Origin: Nocardiopsis gilva YIM 90087
GTDB taxonomy: Bacteria; Actinomycetota; Actinomycetes; Streptosporangiales; Streptosporangiaceae
Assembly (NCBI RefSeq): GCF_002263495.1
Contig: NZ_CP022753.1
Location: forward strand, 2,728,001-2,792,000
Length of the DNA stretch: 64,000 bases
Direction of reading: 5' to 3'
The first letter of the stretch is position 1; each line of letters starts with the position of its first letter. The translations under genes and the position numbers were made by a program. This document shows positions 8,856 to 22,247 of this stretch, piece after piece. The notes below the pieces were generated by a model, which was given only the letters and a program-made list of their open reading frames with translations, had not been told where the DNA came from and did not search any database.

Positions 8856-9670
8856 CGACGACACCGACCACTCTTAGGGCCAAACTGGCCGAGGCCAAGG
8901 CCGTCGGCCGGGCCGCCCTCATCGGCTACCTCCCCGCCGGATTCCCCGATGTGGAGTCCTCCATCAAGGTCATCCAGGCCATGGTCGAGGGCGGCTGCGA
9001 CGTGATCGAGGTCGGGCTGCCCTACTCCGACCCGATGATGGACGGCCCCACCATCCAGCGCGCCGCCGGGCGCGCCCTGGAGGCCGGGACCACCCCCGCC
9101 GACGTGCTGCGCGTGGTCACCGCGACCGCAGAGACGGGCGCGGCCGCACTCGTGATGTCCTACTGGAACCCCATCGAGTGCTACGGCCCCGGTCGGTTCG
9201 CCGCCGACCTGGCCGCCGCGGGCGGCTCCGGCGTCATCACGCCCGACCTGCTGCCTGAGGAAGCCGACGACTGGTTCGCCGCCACCGACGCGGCCGGGCT
9301 GGACCGCATCTTCCTGGTCGCCCAGTCCTCCAGCGAGCAGCGGCTGCGGCTCACCACCGGCGCGTGCCGCGGGTTCGTCTACGCGGCCTCGCGCATGGGC
9401 GTCACCGGCGCCCGCACCCGCCTGAGCGGCGGCGCCGAGAAGCTGGTGGCCCGGACCAGGGAGGCCGGGGGAGACCTGCCGGTCTGCGTCGGCCTGGGGA
9501 TTTCGACCGGTGCCCAGGCGGCCGAGGTCGCGGGCTTCGCCGACGGGGTGATCGTCGGTGCCGGGTTCTGCCAGCGGATCCTCGACGCGCCCGACCTGGA
9601 GACGGGGCTGGGCGCGGTGCGCGCGTTCGCCGAGGACCTCGCCGTGGGGGTCCGATCCGCGGCCAGGTGA
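8852..9670 (+). CDS. trpA: Tryptophan synthase alpha chain
   Basis: 272 residues. It cleaves indole-3-glycerol phosphate to indole and glyceraldehyde 3-phosphate for channelling to TrpB. The motif [16 protein letters not shown] holds the catalytic Glu53 and Asp64, equivalent to Salmonella Glu49 and Asp60. GVTGAR and [10 protein letters not shown] form the phosphate site. The GTG start overlaps the trpB stop. No trp terminator with a T-run is seen in the 246-base gap after it. Confidence 0.96.
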
Positions 9671-9916
9671 CGCCGCCGACACGGCGCGGGTCCGGGTAAG
9701 AATCCGGTGTGAAGGCGGCCCCCTGTGAGAGATCGAAGGTCGTGCGCGGTGTCCGGTGGCTAGAGTGCGGGAGCACGGCCGCCGGACACACCGGGTTCCG
9801 ACCCACTGCCCACGTGCGGTCACGCCGAGTAGGATCTGTCTCGGCATTCGGGCACGTCGTCGGCGTCGCCCGGGAAACGCGCAGATGAACCGTCTCCACC
9901 CCCCAGGGAAGTCGTC

Positions 9917-10477
9917 GTGGACACCGAAGCACAGCAGCCGTCGAGCCAGGACACCGGCGTGGACGGCGACCCGCCGTCCGATGCGGCGCCGCGGACCTCC
10001 GCCCTCACCCGCCACTGGCCCACGGTCCAACCGTGGGTCACGCTGGTCTGCCGCATCGCGCTGGCCGGGATCCTGGCTTTCGCCGCCTACACCAAACTGC
10101 CCCCGGCACTGTCGGTGCAGTCGGTCGAGGCCTACCAGCTGTTCTCTCCGGGCGTGGCCGAACTCATCGGCTACACGCTGCCGCTCATCGAGTTCGCGCT
10201 GGCGCTGCTGCTGCTCATCGGCCTGGCCACGCGGTACGTGGGCGGGGCGACGGCCCTTCTGATGCTCGTGTTCATCGCGGGCATCGTCTCGGCGTGGGCG
10301 CGCGGCCTGGCCATCGACTGCGGCTGCTTCGGCTCCGGGGGGCCGGTCGCCGAGGGCGAGACCGCCTACGGCCTGGACATCCTGCGCGATATCGGCTTCA
10401 TCGCGCTGGCCGGTATCGTCATGATCTGGCCGCGCTCCCCGCTCGCGCTCGACCGGGTCTTCGGGTTGTACCGCTGA
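9917..10477 (+). CDS. MauE/DoxX family redox-associated membrane protein
   Basis: 186 residues: a cytoplasmic Asp/Ser-rich N-terminus of about 40 residues, then four hydrophobic segments. A Cys-X-Cys-Phe motif (DCGCFGSGG) precedes the last one. The GTG start follows AGGGAAG. The next gene is a membrane-anchored DsbA-like protein, the same pairing as in the RiPP operon, so this is probably the general exported-thiol redox pair of the cell. The function is inferred from family and context. Confidence 0.8.
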   Translation: MDTEAQQPSSQDTGVDGDPPSDAAPRTSALTRHWPTVQPWVTLVCRIALAGILAFAAYTKLPPALSVQSVEAYQLFSPGVAELIGYTLPLIEFALALLLLIGLATRYVGGATALLMLVFIAGIVSAWARGLAIDCGCFGSGGPVAEGETAYGLDILRDIGFIALAGIVMIWPRSPLALDRVFGLYR

Positions 10478-10646
10478 CCCCGAGCGGGGTCGCACCGCAT
10501 GCCTCCGGTCGGGGCGGTGTGCGGACCCGCCGGAAGGTCAGGCGGAACGCGGCCCGGTGCACTCGCGAACCGAGGACCGACAACCCGAACGGCATCCCCG
10601 GCTGGGCCGGGAAACGACATTTCCAGCGAAGAACGGTGAACGGCTG

Positions 10647-11696
10647 ATGGGCAAGGCGGAGCGGCGCGCGTCCCGCGAACGACTCAAGCAGGAGCGCCTC
10701 AAGGCGCAGCAGCGAGCCAAACGCAACAGGATCCTCGGCGTCGTGGGGGCCGCGCTCGTCGTCGTCCTGGTGGTCGTGGGCGGCGGCTACTGGTACCTGA
10801 CCTCCTCCAACACCGGCGACAAGCTGACCGCCGACCTTCCCCCGCAGACCCTGCAGCAGGACGGCAGCGTCGTGCTCGCGAAGGACGGCGCCAAGGCACC
10901 GGTCGTCGAGGTCTACGCGGACTTCCAGTGCCCGGCCTGCAAGCAGTTCGAGACCGCGGCCGGAAGTACGCTGCAGCAGCTGGCGGCCGACGGCCAGGCG
11001 ATCGTCCACTACCGGCCCGTGAGCATCTTCGCCCAGCAGCAGGCCCCGATCAGCAGCAACTCGCTGCGGGCGGCCGCGGCGGCCCGGGCGGCGGCCGACT
11101 ACGGCAAGTACGTGGAGTACAACGACGTCCTCTTCGAGAACCAGCCGGCCGAGGGCAGCCCCGGCTACTCGGTGGAGGACCTGATCTCGTGGGGTGAGGA
11201 GGTCGGCATCGACGACGCGGCCTTCGGCAAGCGGGTCGAGGCGGAGAACAAGATCGTCGACACCTACACCGGCGACTACACCCCGAAGCTGACGAAGAAG
11301 GCCAAGGACGAGCTGGGCATGGACAAGCTCTCCACGATGACCACGGGCGATCTGCTCGAATGGGGCGACGACAACGGCGTGGACAGCTCCTTCCTGGATG
11401 GCACCTACGTCAAGGAGACACTGGACGCGACCAACGCCGTCAACACCCGCTACACCGGCGACAACAAGTTCGAGGGCACGCCGTCCATCTACCTCAACGG
11501 AAGCAAGATGGGCAATGAGGCCTACAACCCGCAGCAGCTGAAGCAGGCCATCCTCGACGCGGACCCCGGCGAGGTGCAGTCCAAGCCGCTGGCCTCCGAC
11601 GAGGGAGCGCAGCCCGAATCCGAGGCGTCGAAGTCCGCGGAGCCCGAGTCCGACGACGCCCCCACGACCGACGAGTCCCCCGAAGCCAAGGAATAG
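10647..11696 (+). CDS. Membrane-anchored DsbA-like thioredoxin-domain protein
   Basis: 349 residues. A charged N-terminus (RRASRERLKQERLKAQQRAK) and one membrane segment (about residues 31-50) put the catalytic domain outside. It has the DsbA-type active site YADFQCPACKQFE, a helical insertion, and the cis-Pro region FEGTPSIYLNG. The tail is a Glu/Ser/Pro-rich low-complexity stretch of about 45 residues. It probably oxidises or isomerises exported protein thiols with the MauE-like partner upstream. The ATG at 10647 fits the family's short basic N-terminus; the Shine-Dalgarno is weak. Confidence 0.88.
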   Translation: MGKAERRASRERLKQERLKAQQRAKRNRILGVVGAALVVVLVVVGGGYWYLTSSNTGDKLTADLPPQTLQQDGSVVLAKDGAKAPVVEVYADFQCPACKQFETAAGSTLQQLAADGQAIVHYRPVSIFAQQQAPISSNSLRAAAAARAAADYGKYVEYNDVLFENQPAEGSPGYSVEDLISWGEEVGIDDAAFGKRVEAENKIVDTYTGDYTPKLTKKAKDELGMDKLSTMTTGDLLEWGDDNGVDSSFLDGTYVKETLDATNAVNTRYTGDNKFEGTPSIYLNGSKMGNEAYNPQQLKQAILDADPGEVQSKPLASDEGAQPESEASKSAEPESDDAPTTDESPEAKE

Positions 11697-11705
11697 AACC
11701 GCCCC

Positions 11706-12714
11706 ATGTACTACGCGGCCATCCCGAGCCCGACGGTGAACTCCATTCCCATCGGGCCGCTGACCATCCACTTCTACGCCCTGTGCATCCTGGCGGGCGT
11801 CATCGCCGCCGTGTACTGGAGCGAGCGCCGGTGGGCCGCCATGGGCGGCGAGAAGGGCACCATCATGGACCTCGCGGTCCCGGCGGTGCTCCTGGGGCTC
11901 GTCGGCGGCCGCCTCTACCATGTGATCTCCGACTACCAGCTGTACTTCGGGCCGGGCCGGGAGCCCATCAGGGCGCTCTACATCTGGGAGGGCGGCCTCG
12001 GCATCTGGGCGCGGTCCCGCTGGGGCGCTGGGTGTGTGGTGGGTGGCACGCCGCCGTGGCCTGTCGATGTCGAAGCTGTCCTTTGCCATCGCCCCGACCA
12101 TCCCGCTGGGCCAGGCGTTCGGGCGTTGGGGGAACTACTTCAACCAGGAGCTCTTCGGCGCCCCCACCGACCTGCCGTGGGCGCTCGAGATCTCCCCCTA
12201 CCCCAACGGCGTACTGCGCCCGGGCATGGAACCGGGGGTGTTCACCTACCACCCCACCTTCCTGTACGAGTCGCTGTGGAACCTCGCCCTGGCCGTCTTC
12301 CTCGCCTGGATCGGCCGGAGGCTGGCCGACGAGCTCGGCGGCGGACGGCTCTTCGCGCTGTACATCATGGGCTACTGTGTGGGTCGGTTCTGGATCGAGT
12401 ACCTGCGCGTCGACCCCGCCAACGAGATCCTGGGCTTCCGCCTGAACAACTGGACCTCGATCCTGGTGTTCCTCGGTGCCCTCGCTTACTTCGTGTGGGC
12501 CGGTCGGCGGCTCGACCGGTTCTCGACGCGCGTCGTCCCCGTGGGGCACGACGTCGGCACCCAGGTGTTCGACACCGACCCCGCCTCCTCGGGCGAGCGG
12601 AGCTCCGCGGCCGACAGCGATTCGGACACAGGGGAGTCGACCGAGACGAGTACGGGGGACGACGAGGCCGCCTCCGGAACCACCAACGGCAAGGGGCCGC
12701 AACGCGATACATAG
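11706..12714 (+). pseudogene. lgt: Prolipoprotein diacylglyceryl transferase, frameshifted in this sequence
   Basis: The enzyme moves diacylglycerol from phosphatidylglycerol to the lipobox cysteine of prolipoproteins. The first 100 residues (MYYAAIPSPTVNSIP to YIWEGGLGIW) read from 11706. The rest, with the Lgt signature GQAFGRWGNYFNQELFG and C-terminal membrane segments, reads in another frame from about 12034. Comparison with the expected IWGAVPLGALGVWWVARRRG shows two missing bases between 12006 and 12031, in G-rich runs. Everything else is intact, so a consensus error is more likely than true decay; window lipoproteins such as LivK would need this enzyme. The tail after residue 270 is acidic and low-complexity. 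Confidence 0.85.
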
Positions 12715-12790
12715 ACCGCGCCAGGCCCGCCGCCGCACGCCGTAGACGTCGTGCGGTGGCGGGCCGCGCTGAACGGGTGAGTACGTACAC

Positions 12791-13939
12791 GTGAGTAGAT
12801 CCGACTCCGCCGGCCGCAAGGGCCGCCGCCGGTCGCGACGCGCCGCACCGGACGATCACGTCCAGGACGGCCACGACCAGGGCGGCGCCGTCGATGTGGC
12901 CGACGACGCCTCCGCTGCTGACGATTACGAGTACGACCCGGCGGCCGGCGCCGCCGACGACGGCGACGGCGACGGCGAGAACGCCCAGCGCGGCCGCGCC
13001 GGTGCGGGGCGCGGCCGCAGATCCGCCGCGAAGAAGGGCGCCAAGGCCGGACGCGGCCGCCGCAGCGCCGGAAGTCCCGACCCCGTCTCCAAGTTCTCCG
13101 CCTCCGCGCTGAAGCGCGTCAGTGTCCTGGGGGACCGCCCCAACCAGGTCGTCTACACCCTCGCCGAACAGAGCCAGCGCAAGCGCGGCTCGGTCGTGCT
13201 CGGCACCCTGCTCGCCCTGTGCGGTGTGGCGCTCGTCTCCCTCCTGGGTGTCCTCATCGTCCAGCTCGTCAGGGGCGAAACCATCGGCGGCTACGGCGAC
13301 GGCGCCAACGCCATCGTCGAACCCCCCAAGGGCCACTCCACCCTCGTGCCGCGCCTTTACCAGGGCCAGACCGAGAGCACCGACGTCTTCGCCCCGATCG
13401 CCGAGCGCCCCAAGGACGCCGAGCCCCTGAAGGAGAAAGAGGTCTTCGCCGACGCGGAGAAGCTCAGCCTGAAGGACTATGAGCTGCTCCTGGACGACTC
13501 CGAGGTCACCGACACCTGCACGGCGGTCGTGTGGGGCGAACAGCTGCAGCAGGCGCTCGTCGACGGATCCTGCGGGTCGGCGGCGCGCGGCGTGTACCAG
13601 GACCAGAACAAGAAGTTCGTGGCGCAGTTCACGCTCTTCGACATGTCCGACGCCGAAGCGGCCGGAAAGGTCGCCACGGCGCTCGACATCAACGACCCCA
13701 CGAACACCGAGCCCGGGTTCCTGCTGCCGCTCGACGACGACATCAAGGGCCTGCACGAGGGCTACAGCCAGGCGACAGCCCAGGTCATGGGCCACTACCT
13801 GGCGGTGTTCTGGGTGGCCCGCGCCGACGGCTCCGACCCCGGGGACGACGACAGCATGGCGACGCTGAACGTGGCCGCCATGGAGGCGGGGGTGTACGTC
13901 TTGGAGGAGGTCAAGGCCGCCAAGGAGCAGGAGGGGTGA
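12791..13939 (+). CDS. One-pass membrane protein of unknown function, paralogue A
   Basis: 382 residues. A long charged cytoplasmic part (Arg/Gly and Asp/Ala-rich, residues 1-130) precedes one membrane segment (GTLLALCGVALVSLLGVLIV). The external domain of about 210 residues contains DTCTAVVWGEQLQQALVDG and SCGSAARGVY, then VMGHYLAVFWVARADG. The two cysteines flanking the WG helix may form a disulfide. The gene that follows has the same plan, so these are tandem paralogues. The GTG start follows GGGTGAG. I recognise no named family. Confidence 0.75.
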   Translation: MSRSDSAGRKGRRRSRRAAPDDHVQDGHDQGGAVDVADDASAADDYEYDPAAGAADDGDGDGENAQRGRAGAGRGRRSAAKKGAKAGRGRRSAGSPDPVSKFSASALKRVSVLGDRPNQVVYTLAEQSQRKRGSVVLGTLLALCGVALVSLLGVLIVQLVRGETIGGYGDGANAIVEPPKGHSTLVPRLYQGQTESTDVFAPIAERPKDAEPLKEKEVFADAEKLSLKDYELLLDDSEVTDTCTAVVWGEQLQQALVDGSCGSAARGVYQDQNKKFVAQFTLFDMSDAEAAGKVATALDINDPTNTEPGFLLPLDDDIKGLHEGYSQATAQVMGHYLAVFWVARADGSDPGDDDSMATLNVAAMEAGVYVLEEVKAAKEQEG

Positions 13940-14068
13940 GCGGCGTCCGCGCTCGCCCCTGCGCAGGCTAGGATTTGCGCACCCGCGGCGGAGCCGACCC
14001 GCCCCGGCCCTGCGTCCCCCAACCGACCCGGGAGAACCCCTCTCCCGTGAGCTTTCCGAGAGGTTCTG

Positions 14069-15103
14069 GTGTCTTCTTCTGAATCGTCCGTGCCTGGTGG
14101 TCGTGGCCGGCGGAGGAAAAACGACGACGCCGAGGCCATCGCGGGCCTCGTCGCCGACCCGCGGCGCCCCGAAGGCGCGCCGGGAGAAGACGGAGACACC
14201 CCTCCTCGGCCCCCGCGGCCCAAGGGGTCGCGGCGCAAGCGCCCGGAGTCCGCGCCGAAGAAGTCCTTCGGGCGAGCGCTGCCCCTCCTCCTCGGGGCCC
14301 TGGGCATCGCCGTGATCGCCTTGGTCGTCGTCCTCGTCATCCAGTTCCTGCCGGGGGCCGCGGCCGCGCCGGAGCAGACCCGTCCGGTCTCCTACACCGT
14401 CATCGGTTCCGGCGACAGCCTCAACAATGCGCTGGCCTCCCAGGACGTGGACAGCCGCCCGCTCAACGAGCACGAGGTCTTCCGCAACGAGGAGATCTCC
14501 AGCCAGGGCATCACCTTCAAACTGGCCGACCAGACGCTCACCGAGGACTGCGCGGAGCTGGTGTGGGGCGATGACCTGAAGAAGGCCCTGAAGGGCGCGG
14601 GCTGCACCCAGGCCGCGCGCGGCTCGTACGTCGCCGACGACTACGTCGGACTGGCCGTCCTGTTCAACCTGTCCGACACCGACGGCTCCCAGGCCGTGGC
14701 CGATGCCATGGAGCTCCCGGACGACCCCGACTCCGACGCGGGCGGCTTCCTGCTCACCGGAGCGGACGACGGCGACATCGCCGCTCTGGGCGCCGGATAC
14801 AACGAGGCGGAGGCCACGGTCAGCGGCCACTACCTGCTGGTGACCTGGGCCCAGCCGAAGGACTCGACGTCCACGGAGGAGAAGGAGAGCCTCTCCTCCC
14901 CGCTCATCGCCCTGAGCTCCTTCCGCGACCTGCTCTTCCGCCGGATGACCCAGCTGGAGGAGTTCGCCGAGCACCAGGGCGGAACCAGCGGCGCGGGCAC
15001 CGACACGGGCACGGGTGGCGGCGCAGGGGCCGGGACCGGCGCGGGCACTGGGACCGGCGCCGGTACGGGCGCGGACCCCGCCGCCGGGCAGCCGGCCGGA
15101 TAA
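14069..15103 (+). CDS. One-pass membrane protein of unknown function, paralogue B
   Basis: 344 residues with the same layout as the preceding gene: basic cytoplasmic N-terminus, one membrane segment (about residues 69-91), then an external domain with DCAELVWGDDLKKALKGAG, CTQAARGSYV and VSGHYLLVTWAQPKD aligning to paralogue A. It differs in the tail, a Gly/Thr/Ala repeat (GTGTGAGTGA type) of about 45 residues. The GTG start follows GAGAGG. It precedes the palindromic element at 15131-15196. The role is unknown; an envelope function is the most one can say. Confidence 0.75.
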   Translation: MSSSESSVPGGRGRRRKNDDAEAIAGLVADPRRPEGAPGEDGDTPPRPPRPKGSRRKRPESAPKKSFGRALPLLLGALGIAVIALVVVLVIQFLPGAAAAPEQTRPVSYTVIGSGDSLNNALASQDVDSRPLNEHEVFRNEEISSQGITFKLADQTLTEDCAELVWGDDLKKALKGAGCTQAARGSYVADDYVGLAVLFNLSDTDGSQAVADAMELPDDPDSDAGGFLLTGADDGDIAALGAGYNEAEATVSGHYLLVTWAQPKDSTSTEEKESLSSPLIALSSFRDLLFRRMTQLEEFAEHQGGTSGAGTDTGTGGGAGAGTGAGTGTGAGTGADPAAGQPAG

Positions 15104-15130
15104 CCGCACTGCGGCGTTTCACGCCCGCCC

Positions 15131-15196
15131 CCGTTGATCTCGGGGATATCGACCGAATGTCGCCGACTATTCGGTCGATATCCCCGAGATCAACGG
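15131..15196. repeat. 66-bp intergenic palindrome, copy 1
   Basis: Perfect 28-bp arms (15131-15158 and 15169-15196) around a 10-base loop. The arm core is TCTCGGGGATATCGACCG. It lies between two convergent genes, so it could end transcription from both sides, but it lacks T-runs and recurs at 49068-49133. It therefore behaves as a dispersed element, not a plain terminator. Confidence 0.85.
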
Positions 15197-15216
15197 GGAA
15201 GTCGATGACACCGCCG

Positions 15217-16881
15217 TCACGCGGCAGATTCGGCCACCAGGCGATCGGCGACATCCCGCAGCTCGCCACAGCGATGCCCGGGCAGATCCAGCAGCGTGTG
15301 TCCGGGCAGCCAGGGCGCCGACGCGGCCACGCGGGTCCGCGCCCCCTTCTTGTTCAGCGGGCGGCCCAGGTGGGCGGTGACGGCGACGAGCCCTTCGCGC
15401 AGCGTGCTCGTGAGCCGTCCATGGGCCCGGTCCTGGCAGTGCCACAGCAGGCGCTGTCCAGCCGACGCCTCGGCGTCCAGGTCCCGGGCGCTGGCGACGA
15501 CGACGGTCGTGCGCGGGCCGGGGACCCCACGCAGGAAGCGCACGGTATAGCGGGGTTCGAGCCGGGCGCGCAGGGCCTTCTGCCCCGCTTCGTCCCGCAC
15601 GGCGTCGGCCGAGGACGGCACGACGACGTGCGCCTCGCTCGCGGAGGCGGCCAGGATCACACGGTCCAGCAGGGCCTCCCAGCCGCCCGTCAGGTTGACC
15701 GCCACGCGATCGCCCGGCGTGGGGGAGTCCAGCCAGGTCGACAGCCGTACCTTGCGGACGCCGTCGGGCACCGCGCCCTGCGGCCAGTCGCCCACGACCG
15801 TGTCCACGCGGTCCGCCGCACCGTCGCCCACGGCACGCTCCAGCACCGAGCGGGCGTCCTCGGGAGGCAGAGCTGAGGCGGCCTCCTTGGCGTTGGCGCC
15901 CTGGCTGTAGATCCGTGCCGCCTCGGCCCCGCCGGCGTCGCCGGTGGGGGTGCGGGACGTGGGGCGCAGCACGTACAGGTCACTGGCCGCGCCGATCGCC
16001 TCGGCGCCCAGGTAGCGGTTGAAGTCCGGCCAGATCGCCTCGGAGAGCAGGCTCATCCGCGCCAGGCGGGACTGGGTCTTGGCGGCGAGCGCGGGCGTGG
16101 TCGCACTCGCCCCGTAGGCGACGAGGATCCGCCCGCGGCGCGGGTCGGCCAGCCCCTCCAGCCCCCGACGCGCGAACAGCTCGACCCCCTCCGGGGTGTA
16201 GGGCGGATCGGTGAAGACGAGGTCGGCCCGCCCCCGCACCGCCTCCGGCAGGCCCAGCCGCAGATCGGCGAAGTGGCACCGCACCGCCAACCCGAGCCGT
16301 TCCGCGGCGGCGTCGATGTAGGCCAGCATGCGCTCGTCGATGTCCACGACGACGGCCTCGGTGTCCTTGCACACCAGCGTGGTGGCCAGCGACGTCAGGT
16401 CGTGGTCGCCGACGCACAGCAGCCGCGTACCGGGTAGCGCGAAGCGCGTCGCCAGGAAGACACCGCGCCGCAGCGCCGTGCGCGCACTCGCGGCGACGTG
16501 ATCGAGGTCGACGCGCGACGCGGGCGCCTCCGCGACCAGCCGCTCCAGCTCGGCGGCGGCCTCACCGTGCCCGTCCAGCAGATGGCCCACCGGATCGGCC
16601 AGCCTCGGTCGGCCGAAGCCCGCGTACCGGCCGGGGGAGCGCAGCCGCACGCGCGGCTCGCGCTCGGCGGCCGCATCCCACTCGACCTCCTCGCCGAGCG
16701 CCTCCAGCACCCGCTCGACCAGGCGGTGGGCCACCCCGGTCTCCCGCACGAGGTCGCGGGCGCTCCACCAGCCCCCACCCGCGAGGGCGGCGAGGACATC
16801 ATGCAGACGCGCGGCATCGGCGCCCTGCTCACCGAGCAGGTCCGACAGTTCTCCCGAATGATCGATCACGCCCCCGATCAT
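15217..16881 (-). CDS. BpsA-like (bis-aminopropyl polyamine synthase) family protein with C-terminal extension
   Basis: 554 residues. The N-terminal winged-helix-like part (residues 25-70) is followed by a Rossmann-type aminopropyltransferase domain with LLCVGDHDLTSLA (155-166), AVVVDIDERML (176-186) and FTDPPYTPEGVELF (223-236). These match the branched-chain polyamine synthase group, in which the GDHD and DPPYT stretches bind substrate. Members transfer aminopropyl groups to spermidine-like amines. From about residue 320 to the end there is a further domain of more than 200 residues that I cannot name. The gene is convergent with the preceding pair and stands alone. The actual substrate in this organism is not known. 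Confidence 0.7.
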   Translation of the reverse strand: MIGGVIDHSGELSDLLGEQGADAARLHDVLAALAGGGWWSARDLVRETGVAHRLVERVLEALGEEVEWDAAAEREPRVRLRSPGRYAGFGRPRLADPVGHLLDGHGEAAAELERLVAEAPASRVDLDHVAASARTALRRGVFLATRFALPGTRLLCVGDHDLTSLATTLVCKDTEAVVVDIDERMLAYIDAAAERLGLAVRCHFADLRLGLPEAVRGRADLVFTDPPYTPEGVELFARRGLEGLADPRRGRILVAYGASATTPALAAKTQSRLARMSLLSEAIWPDFNRYLGAEAIGAASDLYVLRPTSRTPTGDAGGAEAARIYSQGANAKEAASALPPEDARSVLERAVGDGAADRVDTVVGDWPQGAVPDGVRKVRLSTWLDSPTPGDRVAVNLTGGWEALLDRVILAASASEAHVVVPSSADAVRDEAGQKALRARLEPRYTVRFLRGVPGPRTTVVVASARDLDAEASAGQRLLWHCQDRAHGRLTSTLREGLVAVTAHLGRPLNKKGARTRVAASAPWLPGHTLLDLPGHRCGELRDVADRLVAESAA

Positions 16882-17654
16882 CCCACGGCGCTGACCACGC
16901 CCGAGGACGTCGTGCGCCCCATGCCCCTGGCGCGATCACGCGGATCCCTCGGGCGAAGCGGACCGAATCGGAGGCCGTCTCGCGGCCACCGGCGCAAGAG
17001 GCGGGGAACCGTGGTCTACTGAGGTCTGCTGGGTCGTCCGTGGCGCCGCGACGCGAGGGGCGCGGGTGGCGCAGTGGGAGCGGTGTGGCGTATCTCGCAC
17101 ACGCCTGTCGGTCGGGGGCGGGGGAGGGGCGCGGTCCAGCGTCTCCCGGCGGTGCCACGTCGGCCCTTCAGCACCTCTGTGATCAGCAAGGATGCCGTGG
17201 TGAGCGGAGCCCGATCGGGTTCATGCCGGGCGTGTAAATCCCGCGTTATGTGGCGCGTTCGGGTTGCTTTCAATAAGTTTGATGATGTTTGCGAATCCCA
17301 GGGCGTGGAAAGATTCGCGTTGGTCGCACCATGGCGGTGCCGACCAGCCGCGCGTGATCCGCGCTAGGCGATGTACACACGTACGCCGCCACAACCACCC
17401 CGCAGTGTGGCGGCGGTTGGTCTAGACCTCCGAGTGGCATCGGGGCTGGGCCACGATGTATAACCTGAGTTACCGCGAAGTTTCGCGACCGCCCGGTCGA
17501 ACACCGGTTACCACGAGGATGTGAACGCAGGTCCGGCTCTTGCCGTCTGTGGAACCGGTGCCGGGCGGTCTTTCACAATGCACACCGCAGCAGGGCCAAT
17601 GTCGTCCCGGATGCGCTTTTCACGAAGCCCAGACGTTAGACGACAGGAGGGTAG
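16882..17654. other. Long intergenic region upstream of gltB
   Basis: 773 bases between divergent genes, holding regulatory sequence for both. Visible items are a 7-bp inverted repeat GCGAATC/GATTCGC (17291-17318), an A+T-richer patch near 17265-17290, a TATAAC that could be a -10 element (17459-17464), and GTTAC-N6-GTTTC at 17469-17484, only loosely like a GlnR half-site pattern. No gene is convincing here. Confidence 0.45.
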
Positions 17655-22217
<4,563 letters not shown>

Positions 22218-22247
22218 TCAGCGCCTACGAAAGGAGGGAAACCACAG

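Noticed and set aside
12365-15109. 914-residue open frame opposite the paralogous pair
   Set aside because: Shadow frame; low-complexity Arg/Gly/Ala composition and the opposite strand has clear domain structure.
17461-17484. Possible GlnR operator before gltB
   Set aside because: Only a GTTAC half-site plus an inverted second half; the consensus GTnAC-N6-GAAAC is not met.
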